The translations under genes and the position numbers were made by a program. Below, one piece after another: positions 45,701 through 57,746 of a stretch of DNA of 64,000 bases; position 1 is the first letter of the stretch, and each line of letters begins with the position of its first letter. The DNA is from Oreocharis arfaki. Lineage: Eukaryota > Chordata > Aves > Passeriformes > Paramythiidae. Where the stretch lies: the NCBI GenBank assembly GCA_013398015.1, contig VZRR01008008.1:186768-250767 (forward strand), read 5' to 3'. The notes beneath the pieces were generated by a model, which saw only the letters and a list, made by a program, of their open reading frames with translations, made no database searches and was not told the DNA's origin.

Positions 45701-48700
45701 AGGTGGTAGTTGAATAATTCAGCAAAAGCTCCAACTCTTCTCGTGAAAAAGAAATCAACTGTCACTGGGCATTAACGGAGTGAGAAAAGTAATTAGGTCT
45801 AATTTCAAATGCCTGAGCCAATTAAATAACAGAGTGAGAAAAGTTGTGTAATTTACCTCTGCTCATCAGAAATAAAACTGTCATATGCAAATCTCATGCT
45901 GACTTCTTGGATGGCTTAGGGAGGGCTTGCTTGGGAAATACGCAAATTGTGCACAAGGAGTCAAGACCGAGTTCACCTGGTGTTTTTCTGGTTCATAGAA
46001 CTTGGCTCTTTTAGGTTTGAATGCTTCAAAGCTCAGCTCTGCCCTCAGACATTCCCAAAAAACCGAGGTGAACCTGGCCAAACCAGGAGCTGTCACTGGG
46101 TCTGAGAAGAGGCCTTCAATTCATACATATGCTCCCTGAAAGGCAGGTGTGTGTGCTCAGCCTGCCAGGTGGCATAGCCCGCATAACCACTTGTCCTTGA
46201 GCCAAATTTTACAACAGAGGCATCTGCAACTGCAGAGACAGATCGTGGTTGTGGTTGTGTCACCTCCATGTGCAGTCGTGGTACTGAATTTGGTAGAGGT
46301 ATGTGGGGCTCAAGCTCATGTAACTAAGGCTGGAGAGCGGCTCCCAGACTCCAGCCCTCCCTGAAGTCTGTGCTGGAGCTGGGCCAGCCTTGCTGCAGTC
46401 TCAGATATCACTGCTTTCTTGTGCTGTGTCTGTCTGAAAATATCTTGGGCAACTCAGAAGTAATACTGCAAGAGACAAGGCCCAAGGTGCAAATCTGCAG
46501 TGGAGAGTGTGGAAAGCCTTGGAGTGGAGCACGAGGAAGATTTGTGGTGCCTATACCTTCAAAGAGACACAGCCAGCAGCTCATGGGGGTCTGTCACTCT
46601 GAAGGACTGACAGGCTGGTTGGCTAATGGGGGATTTCAGTATGTAAGCCTGGACCAGGTCTCAGATCCACCACACTTTTTGGTCTAGCACAAGACCCACA
46701 TTCAGGGCAGATCCACCTGCAACTGGTGAGGCCGGTGAAGATCTTATACTCAGTAACAGCATTTGTTTTCCTTCGGCTGCATGGAGGATGCTCACATGGA
46801 GGATTCACAGTGTATATTTACATGGCAATATCAGAACACCGTTCATTCTGTTGAAAACCAGAGGATGAATATGGAGGAGGAGAGAAGAGGAGCTTGGATG
46901 TTTCTACTCCAATTGATTAGTCTTGGCTTTAAGCCCCTCTACCAGGAGTGCATGTGTACAGCTGGTTTTATGAAAATAAATAATTTTCCCAACACCTTTC
47001 CTGCTGGCCCTGCTGAGACTATTGCTGAGACTATTAGTGGGGTCATCCAAAGGCAGTGGACTCAGGAGCCTGGCATCTGTCTACTAGGCAACAAATGAAG
47101 GCAACCAACTAATGTCACATTCACCCCTGAGGGCTCATTGGATGCAGGCAACTTATATCCACTGTTTACCTGTTCTGGATTTGAATTGGTGACCCAGGGA
47201 TGAAAGGCTTTCTGTCCTAGTGCCAGTACTTTGACTTGCTCTGCTGTAACAATAAATATCCCCCAAATCTCTGGGAGCTCCCAGCAATTACATCCTTAAA
47301 ATAAACTTATAGCATAGGCTAGCGATTACCGAATGTTTCTTATTGTTTCCCTTCTGGGAGACATGTATCCCTCAGGAAATGAGCTTCTAATTACACTGGA
47401 GAAGCAGGGAAGTAACCATAGTGTGGGAAAACTAAATTAATAAAAGCTTCTAGGTGCACTCCAACCACCTCTTTCAGATCTAGGGAATGATTTAATGTCA
47501 GTTGACTGAGGGTTTTAACTTTGTCTCTTCTTGGGGAATGCCTACACCAGCTGTGACAGAAGAGATGTGAGTATAGGAAGAGAGCGGGAAATAAAGATGC
47601 AGTTGGAGACCCAGGACAAAGTTGCACTGAGCAGCACGCAGGAATTCTTTAGCCTGCAAACCCCAGACCATGTGGTACCATCTGGTGCAGGGCCTGAGGT
47701 TCTAATACATTGGGAAGGTTAATAAAATACATGTGCATCCTTTATCTCCTTGAGGTGCTAACCCAGCTCATTTCAGAGTCAAGTACTCCTTTTAAATACG
47801 TATTTTTAGAGAGTGAATCCTGTTCAAGCCAGTGCACTACCCATGGAAAGCTGAGGCTGAAACACTCTTTGGGCACTTTATGATTCAGAGAGCCCGAGAT
47901 CACTGAGGCTGGAAAGAGCCTTTTGAACATAAACACATGTGATGGTTCATCATGCCAGCTGGAATCCCCAGGGCTGGCTTTGTTTTTGTGAGTGCAAGAG
48001 GAAGTCCTCTCCATCCCTTGCTTGTACTTGTTTCATTTCCCACAGTACATACCATTTATAAACCTTGGGAATGCAAGCAGTCTCTTGGAAAATATCTCAT
48101 ATCTCATCTGTGCAACAGTGGTATCCAGAGCAGAAAAATGGGTACAAACGCACTCAGTCCTTCTGGAAGTGAATGTCGGGATCTACATCCACGCTCAGAT
48201 GCTGCCCTCATGTCTGTTGCTGCTGAAGGCCAAAATCTTCAAGCTGCAACTTTCTGGGCAAGATGAGGTTCATCCTTGTTCAGAAACTGTCTCCCTTGGA
48301 TTGAAATGCTTTCTCTGGCGGAAGATACATCAGCATATGAAGAAATGTGCCCTAAGGTGTCCCATACCAAAGCCAAACTATGGATGTCACATGTACCAAA
48401 GCACCCACACTGCAGTTTGCATGTTTGCAGAGTGGATGTCTAATGTGAGATTGTTTATGGGGAACCCCTGTGAAGTCTCATTGTGTAATTTATTAAAGAA
48501 TATTAAACAATGGAGAAATCCCATTTGAGTGTGTACATAGCTCAGAAGAAAAGAAGAAGGTAGGATAAACAGTGACAATTCAGAAAAAAACTTCGAGGAG
48601 AGAATATAATTTAATTTTAGGTGAGAATGTTGCCTTTGTCTGGGCAATGGAGTGCTTTATTTTGAGATTGAAAACACAGTAGTCGCTATATGACTGAGGA

Positions 48701-50077
48701 TGTTTTTATTCTGAAGTCAGGCAAACTATTTTTGCTGAATTTATGCTTAGCCTGCAAATTGAAGCAAATTGCAGGGATCCCAAAACTACTCATACCAAAG
48801 TCAAGAAAGACAAAATTAACTTTGTTCTCTTGGAACCAAAGCCACAGGATCTCAGCCTGTCACAGCTGTCCTTAAGATAACTAAATACTCTCTTCTTAGG
48901 ATTATGCTCACCATTTCGATCAAATCTGCAGCTAAAACCTGTGGTTGTTGCACATTTAGTGAATCAGTACTCATCTTAAATTCCCAATATATACATTTAT
49001 GTTATTCTTTTACTGCACAATTTGCCAGATGGGCCTCTATCCTTGAGAAACACAGTGAGAAGCATCATAACCTCTCCTGGCAGTGCCAAACTGCTTAGGG
49101 ATTCTCTTTGGGTATTAATTGAATCTGAAATGGTGATGCCAGCAAAACATCAGAATTTCAGCAACATATGTTGAAATGGCATCAGTATAGGCTGTGTATG
49201 TTCAGATAATATGTTCAATCTGCCTCTTGGGGAATGAGAATTTAAGCTTCGCTGATGCATTCTATCTCTAAGGTTAGGGAAGGATCAGAGAGCAAATCAT
49301 CATGTTGGCATATGGCAAGGATTTACTCTCCTGCAGCCGTAATTATGTTCATTCTGCATGGTGAGAGTGTAAAATAAGACAGGGCACATTCATAATAGCT
49401 CAAAGAAGCCCATTTAACTCTGCTGTTGCTGCACATGAGGAGTTTTCATTATGTTAGAAAAGGGGTTACCTGGTCAGGTCACACAAACTCGATTGCTCAT
49501 GATCTTTTGTAGTTACTCCTAAATCATCCTGCCCCTGGGCAAGACTCTTCTCCCGCACATGAGAGTAACTATTGGTTTTCTCTACTCTAGTTGTAAATAA
49601 CTACCAGCATTAAACATCTGCAGTGTCCCTTGAGAACCTGTTTCACAGCAAGTGGAGTGTTGCTATAGCCCAGCACACAGACAGGTTTCTGGTGTGAGTG
49701 CAGAGACTACAGTGCTGGTCTTCGGGAAGGATGAATTATTTGGAACAAGATTAGACATTAACACCAGCAGAGCACAAATGGGAAAAGCACTGGGCAGAAG
49801 CACTGAAAATTGCCTGCAGCACTCATTTGTTGTTTAGTGTCCTCCTGACTTGTGGTACCAACTCCATCTGTTTAATGTGTACCAACAATAACTCAGATTT
49901 AGTGGTGGCTGGGTTTCCCACCTCCATGCTTTCTGTTTATTGATTATTAACACAATGCACAGAGCACAAAGAAGAAAAGATGTAACTGTGGAGAACAGTG
50001 GTGCCTCTCCCTCTGTCCCATCTTGGATTGTTATTCATACAGATAAGAATATGTAGCCACCTGCCATTCCTTTCATG
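42746..50077. other. Long unique stretch, no gene recognised
   Basis: No recent repeat and no recognisable gene across 7.3 kb. Contents worth noting are an AAAAC-type run near 44503-44520 and a TAAT-rich block at 45680-45900 with a 13-bp direct repeat. Open frames up to about 180 codons (47992-48528) show no domain. Confidence 0.5.
45680..45900. promoter_or_regulatory. Candidate conserved noncoding block with direct repeat
   Basis: GAGTGAGAAAAGT occurs exactly twice (45778-45790 and 45832-45844), each followed within a few bases by a TAAT word. Several further TAAT cores and an ATGCAAAT octamer (near 45884-45892) lie in the same 220 bp. The texture suggests a homeodomain/POU-type enhancer. 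This is inference only. Confidence 0.28.
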
Positions 50078-50125
50078 CTTAGACTGTCAGCTTCCTGGCT
50101 CTGTATTTGTAAAGCACAATAAAAC
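50078..50125 (+). mobile_element. L2-type ancient LINE 3' tail relic (possible)
   Basis: 'cttagactgtcagcttc' followed by 'tgtatttgtaaagcacaata' resembles the 'tagactgtaagctcc ... tgtttgtacagcgcctagcacaat' 3' end shared by old amniote L2-like elements. A central part seems deleted. The match is short. Confidence 0.42.
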
Positions 50126-52720
50126 AGCAAGTACCAGGGTACCTGACCAGCACAATCAAAATCCACAAATGTCTTGAATTTTCATTTTGCTACATTGACT
50201 CTGGTCTGAGTGTTACATAATCCTAGGCTGTAAAAGGTAGCTGCTCTTAGAAGGATCAACCTTCTTGAGCTATTTTTCCCTCTTGTTAACGATTTCCATC
50301 TCATTTCCTATTTCCGGCTCTAACTCCTGCCGATAATGCTCCTCAGCTAATATTGAAACCAAGAGGGAAAAATATATGAATAGTAGACATCCGATCCAAG
50401 CTTTGTGTGTGGAATTCAGGGATGGAATGTTCTTGAGAACAAGAAGGGTTTTTTAAATAGCAAAAGATGGCTTGTTTAGGAAGAGAATTTGCACTGACAC
50501 CTACATATGGCACTGCTGGTGTTTGTTCCCACAGTGCTCTTAAGTCAAATATAACCATCCTCTTGAGAATGCTTTCCTTTTTTTGGTGTTTCCTTCAAGA
50601 GGTTCTCCATGCAGGGTATGTCTGCACGGCACTTTGCTGCATGACTGCAGCTTGTACAGACATTTTCATGCCAGCTTAAGAGGGCGAACTTGCAAATGCC
50701 ATAGCAGCCATCAGCTGGGTTTGTGATTGCATGCAATGCTGTCTTTCAGCTAGCAGTGATGGCTTGCTGTGCCCTTGCCTCCTGCTCTGGCTCCTCCATC
50801 TCCTGCTGTTCATCAGTTGGGTCAGCAGCATTCTGTGCAGTCGCTCCAAGCCACACCCAACCCCTTCACTTCCAGAAAAGGCGTTTTTTCTGCACACCTG
50901 ACATGGTTCTTGGTGCACAGATGGTTCTGCAGATACCCAGCTGCTGGTGCAAAAGAGTAGCCAGGTCTGTAAGTGCACAGGGAAGACCCATCCTATCCTA
51001 TATGATTGCAGTTTGAAGTTATCCAAAACCAATCTGGCCATTTCTGGGTGAGTTGCCTTGTGCTCTTTTTGCAGAAGAGATAAAACCAAATATATAATCT
51101 ATGTAATGATGAGTACCCATGCAAAGGTGGGTATGGGAAGTCCTCCCTGAGCAGGGATCACATGAGGGTCTCTCTGTGCAGCAGTTTTATAACCTAACCT
51201 ACATTGGAAATACATCAAAGAGGCCTTGGCTATGAAAGGCAGGAAGGGAGTGGTCTGAGGAACTACAGCTACACCAGCGAGTTGAGCAGAGCCAAGGAAT
51301 GTCCTCAGGCATCACAACTCAATTGTGCTGTTAAATTGTCAGTCCCTGGCCAGCGACTGCAGACAGCCTGGGAGTTGGCTGGGGCTCAGGACTGAGCAGC
51401 TTGGACATGTCCCTCCCTCCTGGAAGACAGTGGTATGAACATGGGCAGTTGTGTGCCAGAGGCCTTCCACGCCAGGGAGCCACTCTGAGCTTGAGCATTG
51501 GGATAGACAATTGCTGGTAGGAAGGGAAAACTGGATTTTGTGGATTCATTTTTTGGTATTAATATTTCCAGATTTCTCTGTAAGAGGGGAGAGGGCATAC
51601 ATTGCTCAGAGTTTCATATGCAGCTCTGGAAATGGAATTTGGACTTTACAGAGCTACCCAATATCATGCTGCTTGAAGATCTGTCTCTCCTTTGCTTGTA
51701 AGTCAATGCTTAATTGGGGCTCAGAGTTTCTTCCACTGGATATTCAGCTATTCCAGGACTGGGCTGCACAGGGAGAAGTTCTGCTTGTGTGTAACACTCT
51801 GTCCAGGTCTGCCTCTACTCCTGCTGGTGGCCCTGGCTAGCAAAGACAGGTCCCCAAGACATGCTATGGCTCAAATTCAGGTGTGCATCTTCCTCCTTCT
51901 GGGTCCTGGCCACCTCTCTGCAACTGATTTCATGGAGGACACTAAGGGGAAGTGGACAACATTTGCTGAGACCACGATTTCTACAAGCAAGCCTTCATTT
52001 GGGTGTCACTGCTGGATGTCCTCACAGACTGATACAACCCTGTGGGAAGGCTCTTACACCTCAGCTTCTCCTGAGCCAGGTGTGACTTCTTTGCCAGTGT
52101 GGAGGGAGGTGGGCCCAGGGCATCATGCCCAAACCCAGATTATTTAGAGCCAAGGGAGGTTGAGTGTGGCCTCTTGGTTTGTCAGTTGAGGGCCTGAGAA
52201 GTCTGGTCTGTGGGAGTAATGAAGGTGGGTGTGGGGGGAACAAGGCAGATAATGGAGAGCTTTTGAGCTGAGGTAAAGCTTTGCCTCGTGGTGAGCCAGG
52301 GAAGATGTTTTAGGGTTGTCTGCAGCATGTGCAACTGAGAGAAGACCCTGCTTAGCTGCCTGGAGTGAAAATGGTGTCAGCTGCTGGATAATAGTATGTC
52401 CTTTTGATTTTTGTAAATTCAAACCCTGCAGAGTCCCATCCTGAAACTCAGCAGTGCGGGTCAAAATCCTTCTTGTGTGAAATGACTTGTCTGCTGTTCT
52501 TCCTTGGAAAAGCACACAGGTGCTCCTTGGGACTCCAGGAAGCCTCCAAATCACTTCCTTTAACCAGGTTTTGGTTGCTTTGACCTGAATGCTGCAACAT
52601 GCCCTGAGCCCAGCAGATCTGCCAGAAATGGACGGGGCTGAGTCTTCAGCAAACCTCATCACTGAGTATTCATTAGCCTGTGGTTATGTTCTGGTAGCTG
52701 AAAAAGGCTCTTCTTCCAGG
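50126..52720. other. Unique sequence, no gene recognised
   Basis: No gene or repeat recognised. Open frames up to about 170 codons overlap on both strands and carry no motif I know. Confidence 0.5.
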
Positions 52721-52986
52721 GTAACAAGGGACAGGAGATGAGGAAGTGTCCTGAAGTTGCCTCAGGAGATGTTTAGACTGGATATTAGAAAACATTTCTT
52801 CACTGAAATGGTGGTCAGAGATTGGAACAGGCTGCCCAGGGAAGTGATGGTGTCGCTGTCCCTGCAAGTGTTTGAAAACAAGGTACATGTGGCACTTTAG
52901 GGACATAGTTTAGTACTTGGCAGCATCAGGTTAACAGATGGACTCAATGATCTTAAAGGTCTTTTCCAAACTGGATGATTCTGTGG
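52721..52986 (+). mobile_element. CR1 LINE 3' fragment (sense)
   Basis: The end of ORF2 ('ggatattagaaaacatttct', 'ggaacaggctgcccaggga'), the 3' UTR ('ttagggacatagtttagt'), and the tail ('gatcttaaaggtcttttcc', 'gatgattctgtgg') are present in order. About 265 bp survive. A G9 run (53010-53018) lies just after the tail. Confidence 0.94.
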
Positions 52987-55029
52987 AAGTCTTCCCTGGA
53001 GCCCATGACGGGGGGGGGAAACTGGCTGGAGAGCGAGAGATTAGGCTGGGAAGGCAGTGGAAGAAGTTGCAGAGATGCCTGTGAGAAAAAGAAAGGAACT
53101 GAGGGTCCCCTGCTGGTCCAAGAAGGGCACAGGATACCACATCTAGAGAGTGATTGTTTTCTTGACAGTCTTCCCCATAAGACAGGCATTTGGGGTGAAC
53201 TTAGAGCCTGAGCTGTGGGACAGGAGCTGTGGGGCTCTCTGCTGGGGAAGCTCACAGGGCCTTGTGGGCAGGCCTGAACTTTCTCAAAGTCTTTTGGGGA
53301 TGTGTGGAGCTGGGTGGGAGAAGCACAAGGAAAGAGCTGCCAGCTGGAGCAGCTCCTCTGCTTGCTGCTCACGCTGGGCCCTCAGCCCTGGCAGTTTCCA
53401 GCCCTCCATGTAGGATGTCCTTTAGGAGGAGGCATCACCAGGATGCTTTACTGCCCTGAAAGTCCAGAAGCAGCACTGCTGGCAGGGCCAAATACAACAT
53501 TTTTCCAGTATTCCTTGTATGGGCAAGAATGGACAGCTTCTGCCTTTCCAACATCTTTCCAGATGCCTCAGGCTGTGAACGTCCCCATGAGCATGAGAGG
53601 GGTTGGGAAACAACAATACTTATTTTCCTGGAGTCTGAACAACAACAGAAAGGACATGGAAGAAAAAGACTCCTCCTGAGACAGGATCTGCAAACCTTAT
53701 ATCTGCCCAAATGCAGGAAGAGGCAGGGCTGTGGATGCCTCATGTGGAGCGACCCCAGCACAAAGAATAGTGGCCACAGGATTTGCTGCTGACCTATCTT
53801 ATGGAAAGCTGAAGAGCAGCCAAGATGGGTGAGAAAAGGGGAGCCCAAGACTGGGCTCTGAAATTTCATTTTGGATACCTAAGAAAGCAAGAGGCTCCTC
53901 AAACACCCTGACTCCAGTGGGTGCTGGCAGCGCTCAACACAGAACTTCCAGGCTGAGCACTTTCTTTTTTCCATCAGAAAATGCCAATTTCTTACAATGG
54001 AAACACTCTGCAGGGATGTATTGCCTCCATGACTCTGTGAGAGAAGCCAGGCTGTTTTCTTACCCAATTCCTTGGCTCCTCACACCCCACCCTGGCAGGA
54101 TCTGCAGAGCCAGAGCCTCCATCCTGCACATTAACCCTTCACCCCATCCCAACGCCTTGAGTCCCTCCTTGCTCGATGGCCAAGCTCCTACTGGCCTGTA
54201 AAGGTGAAGCAGTGGTGTAGTTTTCTGCTCCCCAGTTTGATAGTTTTCTGGCTCAGGAGTCGGTGTGACTTTCTATCTAATTGTGCAACTTTTGGGAAGT
54301 CAACCAGGGATTAATTTAATTCCTGTCTTCACAGGATGGTCGGGAAATGCTGGGTCAGGACTGCTGCTTTCCTGCTGGAAGCTGGTCTGTTTCCAGGCAA
54401 ATGGTATGTAAATGGTGTCTAGAGGGATGCTATTAAAATTACTTAATCTAAGGAAATATTTTGATGAAATTGTCTTTTGAGGGGGAGCACTAAGGTTTTG
54501 ACTCGAAGCTTTCACAAAATAAATGTCTCCATGCCAAAGTTACTTCTCTTGGGCCAGCAGTGGTGAGAAACCAGAGTAATTTGATTTCAGCAGGATGTCA
54601 CAGCAACAGCTTGAGGATCTACCTGGGTTGCTTCATACCTTTTTTCCTCTGTCGCTGACAAGATTCCTGGGGCCAAAAACTCAGAGGTAAAATCTGACTT
54701 GCCCTTCGTCGAGATAGAGAGCAGGTGACTCAAGCCCCAAACAAGTGTCCCACCAGCATTTCCAAATGGAAGCAGTTTTCTGTTTCAAATACCCAAACTT
54801 TGGTTTTCCTGCAGATCTGAACGGCCTGATCAATTGAAAGCCTATTTTGGCTGAAATTCAGAGCAATTCTGTTCACAATCACTTCTCTTAATAAACATCA
54901 TTAACATCTGGTGAGAAATCCCTGGGCTAAGCACAACGTAGCTGCAGCCCCATGCTTGAGCTGAGCTCAGCTTGATCCAGAGACAGAGCAGTGTGAGCTG
55001 TGCCAAGAGCAAGGAGGGGAGAAAACAGC
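52987..55029. other. Unique sequence, no gene recognised
   Basis: No gene or repeat recognised apart from the G9 run. Overlapping frames of 120-145 codons on both strands near 52950-53870 are shadows of GC-rich sequence. Confidence 0.5.
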
Positions 55030-55830
55030 AAATGGAAAAATTAATTGCATGTTAAAAAACTTCAACACTCCGACTTCCATCATCTCAGGAGTTCACAACT
55101 GGCAGGGAGTCTTTAGTAAACTAATTAGCGGCTATGGTAAATTGTGGAAGAGACTGCAAGTTGTTGTAGTTGAATAGAAGTCAACTGTGTCTGAATTGCA
55201 GTAGCCAAAACTCTTGCTCCTGATTTTGCACTGCACAACTTTATAAAAAGTAGAAGTTATTTACCTTTTCTCTGTTAAGATATTGCTGGTTTTGAATGAG
55301 TCTTTCCCTGAGTGCTCTAATTCAGATAGAATTTTTTTTCCGATACATAAAATTAAAACATATTTATTTGAGTTATCTGTGTAACATATATAAAAGTAAG
55401 GTTACTCAGAGCCCTAAATTAGCTGTGAACGTGCAAACACCTCCCATGATTTAGGGATTTAATTTGCTGCTGCTCAGAGGGGTGCAGCAGTAGGTCAGGC
55501 TCTCCTGGTTGCGTGGCGCAGCACAGCGATGCTCGCCAGTGTAAATAAACTTCGCCTGGGTCTCCTTAAGCAACATTTCACTCTGAATAATCCTGGTGAT
55601 TTAGCTCCCACTAGAACATTAGTTTTAGTTCCACTTTGCTTTATTGCTGCCATGCTTAATTGATTCAACACCAGGATGGAACTGCATAATGAGGCTACTC
55701 AAGTGTAATGAAACCCTCGCATTGTCAAAAATGAACGTTTTGTCTGCGGATTCTGGAAAGATCTCTAATTAAACACAGCAAAACTCAGATATATGCAGAC
55801 TTAGGTATTTATTTAGTCCTGTAGTTCTGT
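55030..55830. promoter_or_regulatory. TAAT-rich candidate enhancer block
   Basis: About 800 bp carry TTAATTGCAT (55041-55050), TAATTA (55122-55127), TTAATTGA (55657-55664), TAATTA (55766-55771) and many single TAAT cores, plus scattered CpGs near 55510-55555. No repeat and no frame of note. Clustered homeodomain sites in unique AT-rich DNA are typical of conserved developmental enhancers, but AT-rich sequence also yields TAAT by chance. Confidence 0.32.
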
Positions 55831-56039
55831 AGCTTTTCGTAGTTCCTTTTCCATCCAGGCCTTCTCCAAATAGTTCCTCTGTTATTACCAATTTCAGAGG
55901 CCTTGATTTTCTTTTTTAAACATCCAGCTGTGGAATTTCTCTACTTGGAGATGGCTATCACTGAGAGACACTTGTTTGTACCGTATAGGTTGATGTTAGC
56001 TGCCTGCTTGCCTCCTGACAAGTCCTTGAAGGCTGCTGC

Positions 56040-56068
56040 TTATTTTATTTTGTGTTAAAATAAAATAA
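56040..56068. repeat. Perfect 12-bp inverted repeat (hairpin)
   Basis: TTATTTTATTTT (56040-56051) and AAAATAAAATAA (56057-56068) are exact reverse complements around a 5-nt loop. The arms are low-complexity A/T, which makes chance more likely. Confidence 0.65.
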
Positions 56069-57719
56069 ACCACTTGAGAGGAGTACCAGCCCCATACCAA
56101 GGGCCTCTTTGCTGGGCCCCGTGTCTGGGTTTGTAGTGGGAGACCTGAACTAAACTGCTTCGTCCCAGTATGTTTTTCACCCTCACCGAGTGCCTCGTGA
56201 AAAGGGGGGGGGAAAATTCAGTTTCTATGGAAAAAAACCCCCTGAATAGTCCTGTTACATCTTTATCTTCTTTCACTGTGTTTCCGTGCATCCCTCTGCA
56301 GCCCCACTCTGGAGCGGCAGAGCAAAGTTGGCTTTCTCCACCAGGTGGTACTATTAGGCTGTCGTAGGGGGAAGATTTGCTCCCTCCATCCCAAACCCAC
56401 CCAGCTATTCCCGTCAAAGCTTTTCACTCTTGGTGTACTGAAGCTAAGGAGGAGCCCCGGTTAATTGCAGCTGAATGAGGGCATTCATGCTCTCTTGCCC
56501 TTCCCACTGCAGATCAGATAGGATCTTTCTTTGCCCCCCTATCCCTAATGAAAGGAATGGTCTGGGGTCTTCTGGTGAGCCCATACTCATGGTGTGCACT
56601 TGGGATTGTTGCTTTTACGAAGATATTTTCTATATGAGCAGTGTAACTCCATGATAGCTGTGGAAGATGCATCAGCTTAAATGTGCCTGAGGACAGAGCA
56701 AGGTCTTAACACAAGTTTGTGTTCCTAATCTGATGTTCAGCTTTCCCTGGGTGAAGTGGATAACTTGTCTGGGCTCTGCCTGCAGTGACAGGAGGGGATG
56801 CTGAGGTCCTGTTTGGGTTCCTGGGGTTCTCTCACGCAGGGCTGATGCCTGTCCATATATTCTCAGACAGCTTTTGCACTTACCTAGAAATCTTGTCCAG
56901 GAAGACTCTTGAAGGTGTTTTTTCTCTGAATTTAGTCCCTCTGATGCCTGTAACCGCCCAGTGGCTGTTACAGCCCAGTATGGGCTGCTGTGTTAGGGAA
57001 GCTCCCAGGCACATCCACAGCCATGCCTCCTTGCATGTCTCTCTGCAAAAAGCCAGAGGCACTTGGGAAGCCTCTCTCTTGCACAATAATTCTTTCAACT
57101 TGAAGAGATGTCAGATTTAGTGTTGGTGTTGTTCACCTGGGAGGGAAGAGGACAGTGGTACACGGAGAGGGAGCTGCCTCACTGCTATTGAACTATTAAA
57201 ATGCTACAGGAGCAGTGCAGTTGCTGATGTCCCTGGAAACTCCAAACCCCCTTAAAATCAGAGGACATTAGCATTGTCTGGTAGATACTGCAGCTCTCAC
57301 TTCCACAGGTAAATTGTCAGCAGTGTTCTCCATCCACTGGGATTATTTATACACTTGCCCAGGTAAGCATGATCCATATATTTTTGTACTTAGTCAACCA
57401 TGAATTTGTGTATGTCTGAGCAAACATAGTCCTTGTCTGCTGCTAACTGTCCACACGTGCCCTTTGAGCACTTCTCTGGTCCTCTTCTTAAGAAAAGGTC
57501 TTTGCATGTGCTGTGATGGGCTGGCTGACGCAGGGTTTCTGCTGTGAGGCCAGTGCTGTTTATAGAGCTGAAGGTCATGGGCCACCGGGATGATGAAAAT
57601 ACACTTAAATTGGAAGATCAGGTGCTTTCCAGGGCATAACTAGCTGATCGGCAGAATTGGGAGGGTTGGAGTACTGTCAGCACTGCTTTTGGAGAGTTGC
57701 AGGTCTGGGAAGACCTTGT

Positions 57720-57746
57720 TTTTTGAGCCACCCACTGGCTCAAAAA
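57720..57746. repeat. Perfect 11-bp inverted repeat (hairpin)
   Basis: TTTTTGAGCCA (57720-57730) and TGGCTCAAAAA (57736-57746) pair exactly around a 5-nt loop (CCCAC). The right arm is followed by GTGA, not a T-run. Not part of a repeat I recognise. Confidence 0.65.

Noticed and set aside
51692..52147. 151-codon plus-strand frame
   Set aside because: Overlapped by other frames on both strands; no domain or conservation evidence.
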